Assembly: GCA_009702045.1 (NCBI GenBank)
Contig: WLIV01000005.1
Span: 1 to 64,000 of the forward strand
Direction: 5' to 3'
Length of the DNA: 64,000 nt
Source: Actinomycetota bacterium
GTDB taxonomy: Bacteria; Actinomycetota; Acidimicrobiia; Acidimicrobiales; Ilumatobacteraceae
Shown: positions 8,648 to 17,300 of the stretch, piece after piece
How the letters are laid out: each line of letters begins with the position of its first letter
How positions within the stretch are numbered: position 1 is the first letter of the stretch
Position numbers and translations under genes: made by a program
The notes under the pieces: generated by a model
What the model saw: only the letters and a program-made list of their open reading frames with translations
Databases searched by the model: none
Told to the model about the DNA's origin: nothing

Positions 8648-9889
8648 CTACCAACCGTCGACTCGCCGGCCACCGCGGATGACGATGCGACCAGCTGGTG
8701 CGAGGGCGATGGCCTCTCGCACACTGGCTGCTGGAATCAACACCAGGTCTGCGGTGGCGCCTGGCGAGACCGCTGCGGCGGGAAGCCCCATCAACCTGCG
8801 CACAGCGGCGCTGACGCTGTGGTACGCCTGTGCAGGCAGCTGATGGCCGGCCATCACCATCAGCGAGGCGGTCTCCAAGCAGTCGCCGCGTCCGACCGGG
8901 TTGAACGGGTCTTGCAGGTTGTCGGCACCGGCCGCCAGGTTCACACCGGCCTCGCGCAGCGCGCGGATCGCAGTGAGCGCTCGCGGCATTGCGTGTTGTT
9001 GGTCGCGACCTTGGAGGAACAGGTTGCTGCTGGGCAGGGCGATCACGCTGATCCCGGCAGCGGCTACCTTCTCGGCGACACGCCGTTGCACGGCCTCAGG
9101 CTGCATGCCCAGGCTGACGCAGTGGCTGGCGGCCACTCGGTGGGGGAACCCGGTGGCCAGCACTCGATCGGCGAGGTCTTCGAGCGCGAACCGTTCTGGC
9201 ACCAGCGTCTCGTCGGTGTGCAGGTCGACCGGCAGGCCGGACTCGGCGGCGATCGTGAGGAACAGGTCGTTGGCCGCCGCTGGATCGTCCTCCAGGTGCG
9301 GGCACCCGCCGATCCCGTCGACACCCATCGCCACTGCCTCGCGCAGCAGTGCTTGTTGCTCAGCGGCGGCGGGTCCGACAGACGGCCAGCCCGACAGTGC
9401 GATGACCTCGATGTGCACAAGGTCGCGTAAGCGGTCGCGCACGGCCAGTAGCGCCGTCAACGATGTGAACCCGTTGGCGGTGATGATGTCGGCATGAGTG
9501 CGGATCGCGGTCGCTCCGTTGGCGGCGATCAACCGTGCGGCCCGTTCTGCTCGCTCCTCGGTGTCGGCGAGGGTGATTCGGTCGCGCGCTGCGTCGATGG
9601 CGAGGATCGCCCCCATCAGGTCGCCGGTGGGGTTCGGCACGGTCTCGGCGAGGAATGCCTTGTCGAGGTGTGCGTGGGCTTCGGCCATCGCCGGCAGCAG
9701 CAGCCGGCCATCGGCATCGAGTACGTCGTCACCCGGCTGTGTCGGCGCGTCGATCGCGTGCACGAGCCCGTCCGCGAGTCGGACCGTCACGGTACGTCCG
9801 TCGGTCAGCAACGCGTTGGTGATCGACAGAGGGCGTGGTGCTGGTTCGGCGCGTTCGGTTACCATCGTCAGCGAGGGTAGATCACCCAT
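8648..9889 (-). CDS. Cytosine deaminase-like amidohydrolase
   Basis: A 413-residue amidohydrolase-superfamily protein. AEAHAHLDKAFL gives the first metal His pair, VDLHTDE and ASHCVSLG supply further His ligands, and GADNLQDPF-x-PxGRGD supplies the metal/active-site Asp; this set matches CodA-type deaminases. Members deaminate cytosine, isocytosine, creatinine or N-alkyl-triazines. The ATG at 9889 directly abuts the stop of the GDPD gene; an internal ATG at 9865 is possible. It sits upstream of the SDR and ABC importer genes, suggesting a pathway for an imported N-heterocycle. Confidence 0.82.
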   Translation of the reverse strand: MGDLPSLTMVTERAEPAPRPLSITNALLTDGRTVTVRLADGLVHAIDAPTQPGDDVLDADGRLLLPAMAEAHAHLDKAFLAETVPNPTGDLMGAILAIDAARDRITLADTEERAERAARLIAANGATAIRTHADIITANGFTSLTALLAVRDRLRDLVHIEVIALSGWPSVGPAAAEQQALLREAVAMGVDGIGGCPHLEDDPAAANDLFLTIAAESGLPVDLHTDETLVPERFALEDLADRVLATGFPHRVAASHCVSLGMQPEAVQRRVAEKVAAAGISVIALPSSNLFLQGRDQQHAMPRALTAIRALREAGVNLAAGADNLQDPFNPVGRGDCLETASLMVMAGHQLPAQAYHSVSAAVRRLMGLPAAAVSPGATADLVLIPAASVREAIALAPAGRIVIRGGRRVDGW

Positions 9890-10648
9890 TCAGTGCCAGA
9901 CGCCACGAGCTTCGAAGACCTCGCGCAGCACGTATGGCTTGTCGGTCATCACGCCGTCGACACCAAGGTCGAGGAGTCGCTGGATCTCGACCGGTTCGTC
10001 GATGGTCCAGACATGTACGGCGATGCCGAGTGCATGCGCCCGTTCAACGAACGCCGGCGTGGTCACATGCAGTGGACCTTGGCGCACCGGAACCTGTGCA
10101 GCGTTCCCTGCTGCCCGACGCGGTCGCCCATAGCGCAGCAGCGCCGTCTCGCGTGGGCCGAGCGCAGTGCAGAGCGCTTCGCCGAGGGTGCTGCGCAGGC
10201 GGGCGATCCGCGAGTCGCTGAAGGCGCCGACGCACACTCGGTCGAGGGCGTTGCACCGACGAAGGCCGGCCACGAGTGCGTCGACTGCAGCATCCGTCTT
10301 GCAATCGATGTTCACACGCAGTTCCGGCCAGGTGCCGAGTAGGTCTTCCAACAGCGGGATGGGTGCTGCGCCGTCAACCCGAGCGGAGCTGACGTCGCGC
10401 CATGGCAGATCGCTGATCCGCCCGGCGCGGCCGCAGGCGCGGCGCAGGTCGTTGTCGTGGAATGCCACCAGCACTCCGTCGGCGGTGACCTGCACATCCG
10501 TCTCGACGTAGCGGTACCCGGCATCGACCGCGTACTGGAACGCCGGCATCGTGTTCTCGGGGACATCGCTGGCTCCGCCGCGGTGAGCGAAGGCGATCGG
10601 CCCGTCCCAGTCCAGGTAGGGGTGGCGAGGATGGATCGAGGGCTTCAT
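9890..10648 (-). CDS. Glycerophosphodiester phosphodiesterase family protein
   Basis: A 252-residue GDPD domain: FAHRGGASDVPENT carries the catalytic His/Arg and Glu, followed by ETDVQVTADGVLVAFHD with the second His. It would hydrolyse glycerophosphodiesters to glycerol-3-phosphate and an alcohol. There is no signal peptide, so it is probably cytoplasmic. The ATG at 10648 was chosen; an upstream in-frame ATG would overlap the divergent aldehyde dehydrogenase start. It heads the minus-strand operon. Confidence 0.87.
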   Translation of the reverse strand: MKPSIHPRHPYLDWDGPIAFAHRGGASDVPENTMPAFQYAVDAGYRYVETDVQVTADGVLVAFHDNDLRRACGRAGRISDLPWRDVSSARVDGAAPIPLLEDLLGTWPELRVNIDCKTDAAVDALVAGLRRCNALDRVCVGAFSDSRIARLRSTLGEALCTALGPRETALLRYGRPRRAAGNAAQVPVRQGPLHVTTPAFVERAHALGIAVHVWTIDEPVEIQRLLDLGVDGVMTDKPYVLREVFEARGVWH

Positions 10649-10670
10649 CGGCCCCAGTATCGTCGGTCGC

Positions 10671-12050
10671 ATGTCCGCCGTGATCACTGTTCGTTCGCCC
10701 TACGACGATTCCGTCATCGGGGAGGTGCCAGCGCAGACGGCCGCCGACGTCGACCGTGCGGTCGCGATCGCCAAGCAGGCACTGCGCGTGAACCCACTTC
10801 CGCTGTGGAAGCGGGCAGAAATCCTCGACCGGGCCGCGCTGCGCCTCACTGAACGGCGTGAGGAGTTCGCCCAGATCATCGCCCGTGAGGCCGCCAAGCC
10901 GATCCGTACCGCGAGAGTCGAAGCCGAACGCGCCGCAGGCACGTTCCAGTTCGCCGCCGCGGAGGCCCGCACACTCAGTGGCGAGATGATTCCACTCGAC
11001 GCGATCCCGTCGGGCGAAGGCAAGCTCGGCTTCACGTTGCGTGTCCCAATCGGTGTCGTCGGGGCGATCGCGCCGTTCAACTTCCCGCTGAACCTGGTGG
11101 TGCACAAGGTTGGCCCGGCCATCGCTGCCGGCTGCCCGGTGGTGCTGAAACCGGCCAGTCAAACACCGTTCAGCAGCCTCGCGCTCGCTCGCATGTTGAT
11201 CGATGAGTGCGGCCTTCCGCCCGAGTACCTGCAGGTGGTCACCGGCGGGGGCGGCACTGTCGGCAACGCACTGGTCGATCACCCCGACGTCGCATTGATC
11301 ACGTTCACCGGCTCGCCCGATGTCGGTTGGAGTATCCGTGCTCGGGCGCCGCGCAAGCGCGTCGGTCTCGAGTTGGGCAACAACGCCCCGTGCATCATTC
11401 AGGCCGACGGCGATTGGCACAGTGCGGCCGCAAAGATCAAGGTCGCCGGATTCAGCCATGCTGGTCAGAGTTGTATCTCGACTCAGCGGGTCTTGGTCCA
11501 CCGTTCGATCGCTGCCGAGTTCACTGCCGAACTCGCCGCCCACGTTGACTCGCTGATCGTTGGCGACCCACTCGATGATGCCACCGAGGTGTCGGCGCTG
11601 ATCTCCACGGCTGAGCGCGACAGGGTCGTCGGTTGGATCGAGGAGGCCACGGCGGCTGGGGCGACGATCGCCGCCGGGGGAGTAGTGCAGGCCGACGGTG
11701 TGCTGCGTCCGACGCTCATCGTCAATGCCCGCCACGAGATGAAGGTCTGCTCGCAGGAGGTCTTCGGCCCGGTCGTGGCTGTGACTGCGTACGACACACT
11801 CGACGAGGCCATCGCGTTGGCCAACGACACCCGGTTCGGTCTGCAGGCCTCGATCTTCACGGCCGACATCACCGCCGCGCTCCACGCCGTGCGTTCGCTG
11901 GATTTCGGCGGCGTGTTGGTGAACGAGGTTCCTACCTGGCGTGCCGATCAGCAGCCCTATGGGGGTCTGCGCGACAGCGGTAATACCCGTGAGGGGCCGG
12001 CCTACAGCGTGCGCGAGATGACCGAGATCAAGATGGTCGTGCTGTCGTAG
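10671..12050 (+). CDS. Aldehyde dehydrogenase family protein
   Basis: A 459-residue NAD(P)-dependent aldehyde dehydrogenase. PFNFPLNL and KPASQTPFSS line the cofactor site, GLELGNNAP holds the general-base Glu and GQSCISTQR the catalytic Cys. The C-terminus (QPYGGLRDSG) is normal. TATCGT seven bases before the ATG indicates a leaderless transcript. The 3' end overlaps the diguanylate cyclase gene tail to tail by 23 bases. The substrate is unknown. Confidence 0.9.
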   Translation: MSAVITVRSPYDDSVIGEVPAQTAADVDRAVAIAKQALRVNPLPLWKRAEILDRAALRLTERREEFAQIIAREAAKPIRTARVEAERAAGTFQFAAAEARTLSGEMIPLDAIPSGEGKLGFTLRVPIGVVGAIAPFNFPLNLVVHKVGPAIAAGCPVVLKPASQTPFSSLALARMLIDECGLPPEYLQVVTGGGGTVGNALVDHPDVALITFTGSPDVGWSIRARAPRKRVGLELGNNAPCIIQADGDWHSAAAKIKVAGFSHAGQSCISTQRVLVHRSIAAEFTAELAAHVDSLIVGDPLDDATEVSALISTAERDRVVGWIEEATAAGATIAAGGVVQADGVLRPTLIVNARHEMKVCSQEVFGPVVAVTAYDTLDEAIALANDTRFGLQASIFTADITAALHAVRSLDFGGVLVNEVPTWRADQQPYGGLRDSGNTREGPAYSVREMTEIKMVVLS

Positions 12051-13341
12051 GCCAGACGCGGACTGTGTTGCGGCCCTCGTTCTTCGCGCGGTACAACGCA
12101 CGGTCCGCTGCTGCCAGCGCTTCGTCGAACCCGACGTCGTGGCGAAGCTCGGCCACGCCGAGCGATGCGGTGACGTGCAGTTGCTCCGGCCACGTGGCCG
12201 ACGACGCTCCCTCGAGGGCCGATCGGTAGCGCTCTGCGCACGCTGCAGCGTTCTTCGGCGATGTGTTCGGCAGCAGGACGATGAACTCGTCACCACCCCA
12301 CCGAGCGACGATGTCGCTGGAACGCATCTCATCGCGCAGGATCAGGCTGCACTTCTCCAAGACCTCGTCGCCGGCGATGTGGCCGTGGTTGTCGTTGGCT
12401 GCTTTGAAGCCATCGAGGTCGAGGAGGACCACGGCTGACGATTCGTGGTGGCTGCGCATTCGGGTGAGCTCGCCCGTCACCGCGGCGAGGAATGCGCGGC
12501 GGTTGAGAATCCCGGTCAGCGGGTCGTAGTTGGCCAGGTCGGTCGACTGCTCGAGCGCCGCCCCCAACTGCGTATTCACTTGCGTCAGCTGGTCGTGCTG
12601 CTGTTGCACTCGCTGGTGTAACTGCGTCACCCGGTCGAGCAGCGTCCGATTGATGATCTCCGAGCGCACGCTGCGGACGTTCTGTCGTTGCAGGTTGAGC
12701 GCATGCAGTGCGAGAACGCCCTGATAGATGGCAATGAACACCAGCGTTTGCGGCCGGTATTCGCTGTGATCGACGACAGCGCGCAGCGAGACGCTGATCC
12801 AGAAGGTGAACGTCACGACGGCCACCGTTCGCGGGCTGAAGGCGGTGGCGTGGACGATGACGTTCTCGACGCCGAACAGGGCGAGCAGCGCCAGCACGGA
12901 CGTGGGGTGCTCCAGCAACGGTGCTGGTGTGAGGAAGATGACGCACGACCAGCTGAGCGCGATCGCCGCCAGCCACAACTCCATCGTGGTGAGGTAACCG
13001 TCGCGAAGGGCCTCCACGACGCCCCGGCGTTGGACTCGGCGGATCAGCACCGCATTGCCGAGTACGGCCAGGAACCGTGCGACCACGAAGCACGCGACCT
13101 GCCACCACGGTGCGATCTGGCTGCACAGCCCGGCGATGATCACCGTGCTGATTAGACCGCTGGTGCGCCAGTCCTTGTCGTTGTAGGCCAAGCGCGTGAG
13201 GATGCCGGCTTGGACATCGTCGTCGGAGACCCGAATCAGTTCGCCGGTGATGTCGAACGTCTCATCGGGTTCGGACGTGGGCGTACGGGCGCCGTTGACT
13301 CGCTCTCGTCGTCTCGCGATCATCCACGCACCATGCGCCAT
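12028..13341 (-). CDS. Membrane-bound diguanylate cyclase (GGDEF)
   Basis: A 437-residue protein with roughly six hydrophobic helices between residues about 60 and 220, a coiled-coil linker rich in Gln (QLHQRVQQQHDQLTQVNTQL) and a C-terminal GGDEF domain. The active-site motif is intact (WGGDEF) and an inhibitory RxxD site (RSSD) lies exactly five residues before it, so product feedback by c-di-GMP is expected. It makes c-di-GMP from GTP; the membrane part may sense a signal. TACTGT six bases upstream of the ATG suggests a leaderless start. Another ATG at 13323 is possible. Confidence 0.9.
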   Translation of the reverse strand: MAHGAWMIARRRERVNGARTPTSEPDETFDITGELIRVSDDDVQAGILTRLAYNDKDWRTSGLISTVIIAGLCSQIAPWWQVACFVVARFLAVLGNAVLIRRVQRRGVVEALRDGYLTTMELWLAAIALSWSCVIFLTPAPLLEHPTSVLALLALFGVENVIVHATAFSPRTVAVVTFTFWISVSLRAVVDHSEYRPQTLVFIAIYQGVLALHALNLQRQNVRSVRSEIINRTLLDRVTQLHQRVQQQHDQLTQVNTQLGAALEQSTDLANYDPLTGILNRRAFLAAVTGELTRMRSHHESSAVVLLDLDGFKAANDNHGHIAGDEVLEKCSLILRDEMRSSDIVARWGGDEFIVLLPNTSPKNAAACAERYRSALEGASSATWPEQLHVTASLGVAELRHDVGFDEALAAADRALYRAKNEGRNTVRVWPTTARPS

Positions 13342-13396
13342 GCGCCCACAGTAGTGGTCGGCTCACGTTCGGAGAATGTCGAAGCGGAGCTTCCTG

Positions 13397-13828
13397 TCAC
13401 TTTTGCTGCTGGTAGACCCCCGGGTGGCTGAAGTCGCCGATCCAGGTGACGGCACCGAGGTCAAAGTCGGATGCATGTGTGATGGTGCCGTCAGGGTGGA
13501 ACAGATAGACATCGTCGCCGGGTTGAGGGGCGGCCCCGGTGTTGGTTGCCGCTGCGGTCACGGCCCCATGCGCATCGACTCTGACGAGCGCCGTGGGTGG
13601 GACGTGGACTGTGAGGGTCTGGCCGGGTTGCGGCGCGAGGGCGGGGGCAACTTCGGCCTGAGCGGCGAGCGCCGGGGCGGGTGATGCGTGCTGGCGGTCG
13701 GCTGCGGTGACCACGCCGACGACGGAGATCGTGCCAGCCGCCAGGGCGCATGTTCCGAGGAGGAGATGGTGGAGGCGCAAGGCGACTCGGCTCCGATCTC
13801 CGGTCCTACCAGGTGAACGGTTCGCCAA
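13397..13828 (-). CDS. Small exported protein of unknown function
   Basis: A 143-residue protein with a basic start, one hydrophobic segment (HHLLLGTCALAAGTISVVGV, residues about 20-39) and an Ala/Pro-rich extracytoplasmic part ending in DVYLFHPDGTITHASDF. It could be a signal-peptide-bearing or N-terminally anchored surface protein. The start is unsure: the frame begins with TTG and has no strong Shine-Dalgarno. I do not recognise the family. An exact inverted repeat at 13879-13895 lies about 50 bases upstream and may be its operator. Confidence 0.5.
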   Translation of the reverse strand: MANRSPGRTGDRSRVALRLHHLLLGTCALAAGTISVVGVVTAADRQHASPAPALAAQAEVAPALAPQPGQTLTVHVPPTALVRVDAHGAVTAAATNTGAAPQPGDDVYLFHPDGTITHASDFDLGAVTWIGDFSHPGVYQQQK

Positions 13829-13878
13829 GTCAGGCCGGTGTCATTACATCGGCGAACATGAACACGAGGTTAACTCAA

Positions 13879-13895
13879 GACATCTTCAAGATGTC
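13879..13895. promoter_or_regulatory. 17-bp inverted repeat, candidate operator
   Basis: GACATCTT-C-AAGATGTC is a perfect dyad with 8-base arms. It lies 51 bases upstream of the TTG start of the small exported protein. Its size fits the site of a dimeric repressor (MarR/ArsR-like), but no regulator gene is adjacent. Confidence 0.4.
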
Positions 13896-13941
13896 GAATG
13901 CCCCCTTTCGAGATGAACGGAGAGTGTCGCAACCCAGCCGT

Positions 13942-13989
13942 TCTGGTCACACGGTGGCCTCGGGAGCCCGCAATCGGTGCGTGACCAGA
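13942..13989. terminator. Long inverted repeat downstream of acyl-CoA synthetase gene
   Basis: TCTGGTCAC (13942-13950) and GTGACCAGA (13981-13989) are exact inverted copies around 30 bases, with further imperfect pairing outside. It lies directly after the stop of the minus-strand synthetase gene. There is no T-run, so termination is only likely. Confidence 0.4.
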
Positions 13990-14005
13990 GCCGGGCTGGA
14001 GGCTG

Positions 14006-15562
14006 TCAGATGGCTCGGCCGGCGGCGGCCCAGTACTCGTCCTTGAGCAGGCGCTTGTAGAGCTTGCCGGTGGCGTGCCGCGGAAGTTCCGGGCGGAAGT
14101 CGATGGTGCGCGGACACTTGATGTCGGCCAGTTGTGAGCGGCAGTAGGCGATCAGTTCGTGCGCGAGGGCCGCGGCCTCGTCGGCGTCGGCCGGCATTGT
14201 GGTTGGATGCACGACGGCCTTGACCTCTTCGCCGAAATCGTCGTTGGGCACCCCGAAGACAGCGACGTCGATCACCTTCGGGTGTGTGACCAGAACGTTC
14301 TCGGCTTCCTGCGGGTAGATGTTCACCCCGCCGGAGATGATCATGTACGCCTTGCGGTCGGTGAGATACAGGAAGTTGTCGGCGTCGAGGTAGCCGACAT
14401 CGCCGAGGGTGCTCCACGGCTGGCTGGGGTGTCGTGAGCCCTTCGTCTTCTCCGGGTCGTTGTGGTATTCGAACTCGGCGCCACCTTCGAAGTAGACGGT
14501 GCCCGACTCGCCGACCGGAAGCTCCTCACCTTCCTCGCCGCAGATGTGCAGTACGCAGTTGATCGGGGTCCCCACGGTGCCCTTGTGCGCCAGCCACATA
14601 TCGCTGTTGCAATACACGAAGCCGTTGCCCTCGGTACCCGCGTAGTACTCGTGGATCACTGGGCCGAACCACTCGATCATCTGTTCCTTGATGGGCACCG
14701 GGCAGGGCGCGGCGGCGTGGATGACGTACTGCAACGACGACACGTCGTACTTGGCGCGCACATCGGCGGGCAGCTTCAACAGGCGCACGAACATCGTCGG
14801 CACCACCTGGCTGTGGGTGGCGCCGTAGTGCTCAATCGCCTGCAGGTACTGCTCTGGGTCGAAGTGCTCCATCGCAATGACAGTGGCACCCAACTGATGG
14901 GCGGCGATGCAGAACCGCAGGGGAGCGGCGTGGTAGAGCGGAGCGGGGGAGAGGTACACGGTGTCGTTGGTGCCGCCGAACAGCAGCGCCAACAACCCCA
15001 TCACACCAGTGCCCGTGGTCTCCAACGGTTGCTCGACGAACGCCCGAGCAACACCCTTCGGCTTGCCGGTGGTGCCAGAGCTGTAGAGCATGTCGGTGCC
15101 AGCGAAACGCTGCTCGGGCAGGGCGGTGGCGGGTTGCGCCTCCACGGCGGCCTCGTAGCTCTCGTAGCCAGGAATGGTGCCGTCCAGCATCAGTCGCAGT
15201 TGCACGTTCGGCGTCTCGGGCAGCACTTCCGCCGCCTGGTCGGACTTGTACTTCGAGGTGAAGAACACCTTGGCGGCGGAGTCGTTGAGGATGTACGCGA
15301 GTTCGCTGCTCGTGAGCCGGCTGGAGCAGTTCGTGTACACCGCCCCGGCGTAGTAGCAGCCCCAGGTGATCTCGAAGTACCGGTCGTGGTTCTCCATGCA
15401 GATCGCCACATGATCGCCCGGCTGCACACCTGCTGCGCGTAGCAGATGGCTGACGCGGTTGGCGGCGGCATCGAGCTCGGCGAAGGTCTGAGTGAAGCCG
15501 CTACCGGCCATAATCACTGCAAGTTTGTCGGGGTGGGTTGTTACGAACGCGCCGGGATACAT
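14006..15562 (-). CDS. Acyl-CoA synthetase (AMP-dependent, FadD-like)
   Basis: A 518-residue ANL-superfamily ligase. P-loop YSSGTTGKPKG, adenine motif YYAGTEGNGF, LGDVGYLD with the ribose-binding Asp, hinge DRKAYMIISGG and the catalytic Lys near the end (HATGKLYKR) are all present. It activates a carboxylic acid to the acyl-AMP and then the CoA thioester. The ATG at 15562 (MYPGAF) is preferred; one at 15598 would overlap the divergent SirB1-like start. An acyl-CoA dehydrogenase lies two genes away, hinting at a shared beta-oxidation-type role. Confidence 0.88.
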   Translation of the reverse strand: MYPGAFVTTHPDKLAVIMAGSGFTQTFAELDAAANRVSHLLRAAGVQPGDHVAICMENHDRYFEITWGCYYAGAVYTNCSSRLTSSELAYILNDSAAKVFFTSKYKSDQAAEVLPETPNVQLRLMLDGTIPGYESYEAAVEAQPATALPEQRFAGTDMLYSSGTTGKPKGVARAFVEQPLETTGTGVMGLLALLFGGTNDTVYLSPAPLYHAAPLRFCIAAHQLGATVIAMEHFDPEQYLQAIEHYGATHSQVVPTMFVRLLKLPADVRAKYDVSSLQYVIHAAAPCPVPIKEQMIEWFGPVIHEYYAGTEGNGFVYCNSDMWLAHKGTVGTPINCVLHICGEEGEELPVGESGTVYFEGGAEFEYHNDPEKTKGSRHPSQPWSTLGDVGYLDADNFLYLTDRKAYMIISGGVNIYPQEAENVLVTHPKVIDVAVFGVPNDDFGEEVKAVVHPTTMPADADEAAALAHELIAYCRSQLADIKCPRTIDFRPELPRHATGKLYKRLLKDEYWAAAGRAI

Positions 15563-15596
15563 GCCGAGGAAACGTAGACGACGATACGTTGCCCAC

Positions 15597-16259
15597 ATGG
15601 AGTCGGCCGATCGATTCATCCAGTTGGTCAATCGACCAGCTGCCGAGGCGCATCTCGACCTCATGGCCGCACTCATCGGCGCGGCCTTCGAGCCGAGTGC
15701 CGACCCACCGTCGGTCATCCTCGATCTCGACCGATTGGCCGAGGAATGCGCGCCGAACTTCGACTCGGTGATGACCACGTTGTTCGCCTCGGGTCGCCTG
15801 CGCGGCAATCTCGGTGACTATGGCGATCCGCGCAACTCGTACCTGCATCAGGTGCTGCAGCGGGGTATCGGCATCCCGATCACGCTGTCGGTGTGCGCGA
15901 TCGAGGTCGGTCGCCGGCTGGATCTCGACATCAAGGGCGTCGGCCTGCCCGGCCACTTCTTGGTGGCGTGCGACGGTCGCTACGGCGACCCGTTCCATTC
16001 GGGCAAGGTGCTCGAGCACGACGAGGTTGAACCGGCGTGGCGCCGCAGCACCGGTCTACGTGATCCCTTCGACCCGCGCCTGCTGCACCCGACAAGCTCG
16101 CGCTCGATCCTGTTGCGGATACTCAACAACCTGAAGGCCACGCTGGTGGCGATGGACGATCCGGTGCCCTTGCGGGTACTCGCTCGCTTGCGGGGCGCGT
16201 TCCCCGAGTTGGCATCTGAACAGAAGGAGCACGCCCGATGGGTGAGGCATTGGAACTGA
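15597..16259 (+). CDS. SirB1-like transglutaminase-fold protein
   Basis: A 220-residue protein of the SirB1/Transglut_core2 family: DLDRLAEECAPNF, GNLGDYGDPRNSYLHQVL, GIPITLSVCAIEVGRRL (with the Cys) and GLPGHFLVACDG (with the His) are typical blocks. The family's biochemical role is not established; the fold is that of Cys proteases and transglutaminases. TACGTT six bases before the ATG gives a leaderless-type start. Its 3' end overlaps the hydrolase gene by 22 bases. Confidence 0.82.
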   Translation: MESADRFIQLVNRPAAEAHLDLMAALIGAAFEPSADPPSVILDLDRLAEECAPNFDSVMTTLFASGRLRGNLGDYGDPRNSYLHQVLQRGIGIPITLSVCAIEVGRRLDLDIKGVGLPGHFLVACDGRYGDPFHSGKVLEHDEVEPAWRRSTGLRDPFDPRLLHPTSSRSILLRILNNLKATLVAMDDPVPLRVLARLRGAFPELASEQKEHARWVRHWN

Positions 16260-17281
16260 CCGCCGGAGCGCCACTGGAAGCGCAGCGCTACCCGGTCGGC
16301 CGACGCAGCACCTTGGTGGTCGACCCCCAGCGGTCCGGCCGCATGCTCGGTGTGGAGATGTGGTACCCGGCGGCCGAGTCGGGTGAGCCGTACACCGCGT
16401 ATGAGCTGTTCCCTGGTGCCTCGTTCCAGTCGGCGGGTGCCCAGCATGAAGTCGTGGCACGGTCGGGGCAGTACCCGCTGATCGTGTTCTCGCACGGTCG
16501 CACGGGTATGCGATTCGCCTACGCGATGATCTGCGAGGCGCTTGCCGCTCGAGGTGCGGTGGTCGTGTCGTCGGATCATCCTGGCGACTCGCTGTTCGAC
16601 TGGCTGCTCGGTACCAACACCGACGACCGCACGAACGAGGTCAACCGGGTCGCCGATGCGCACCTGATTCTCGACACATTCCTGGCGCTGCCCGGCGATC
16701 TTGTGCCGATCGATGTGGCCAACGCCATCGACCACACCAAGGTCGCGCTCGCTGGTCACTCATACGGCGCGTTCACGGCGTTCGCCACTGCAGCCGGAAG
16801 CCGTGGTGTCGCGGCTCATCCGAAGGTGCAGGCAGTCGTCGGCATGCAGCCGTACACCAGCATCATGAGCGACGGCTTGCTCAGTGGTATCGATGTCCCG
16901 ACGCTGCTGATCATCAGCATGGACGACACGTCCACGCCGCCCGACAGCAACGCCGATCGGCCGTGGGCGTTGCTGCCCGGGAAACCGGTGTGGCGCCTCG
17001 ACATCGCTGGTGCCGCACACCAAGCCTGCAGCGATGTCCCGCTCTATGCCGAACTCGCGGGCCGCATTCCTGGCCTGCCAGCGATTGCCCGCGACTATCT
17101 GCAGTCATCGGCCATCGGCACCGCCGTGGTCGGCGATCGTTCGTGGCGGCAGGTGATGCAGGTGCACGTGGAGGCTGTCTGGGCATTCCTGCAGGTCGTG
17201 CTCGACCTTGATGTCGATGAGGGTCGTGCTGCGGCGGAGCGCCTCGAGCAGCTTCCCGGACTCGTGCTGCGCTGCAGGTGA
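16238..17281 (+). CDS. Alpha/beta hydrolase (PAF-acetylhydrolase/dienelactone hydrolase-like)
   Basis: A 347-residue serine hydrolase. The nucleophile elbow is GHSYGAF, with oxyanion strand PLIVFSHGRTG, likely acid in LIISMDDTSTPPDSN and catalytic His in GAAHQACSD. There is no signal peptide. The fold resembles bacterial platelet-activating-factor acetylhydrolase-like and chlorophyllase-like esterases; the substrate is unknown. It overlaps the 3' end of the SirB1-like gene, and the acyl-CoA dehydrogenase follows 19 bases downstream. Confidence 0.82.
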   Translation: MGEALELTAGAPLEAQRYPVGRRSTLVVDPQRSGRMLGVEMWYPAAESGEPYTAYELFPGASFQSAGAQHEVVARSGQYPLIVFSHGRTGMRFAYAMICEALAARGAVVVSSDHPGDSLFDWLLGTNTDDRTNEVNRVADAHLILDTFLALPGDLVPIDVANAIDHTKVALAGHSYGAFTAFATAAGSRGVAAHPKVQAVVGMQPYTSIMSDGLLSGIDVPTLLIISMDDTSTPPDSNADRPWALLPGKPVWRLDIAGAAHQACSDVPLYAELAGRIPGLPAIARDYLQSSAIGTAVVGDRSWRQVMQVHVEAVWAFLQVVLDLDVDEGRAAAERLEQLPGLVLRCR

Positions 17282-17300
17282 GCCGGTAACGTCCGTCGCT

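Noticed and set aside
14462-15442. Plus-strand frame of 326 codons
   Set aside because: It is antisense to the acyl-CoA synthetase; its composition is Gly/His/Arg-rich shadow.
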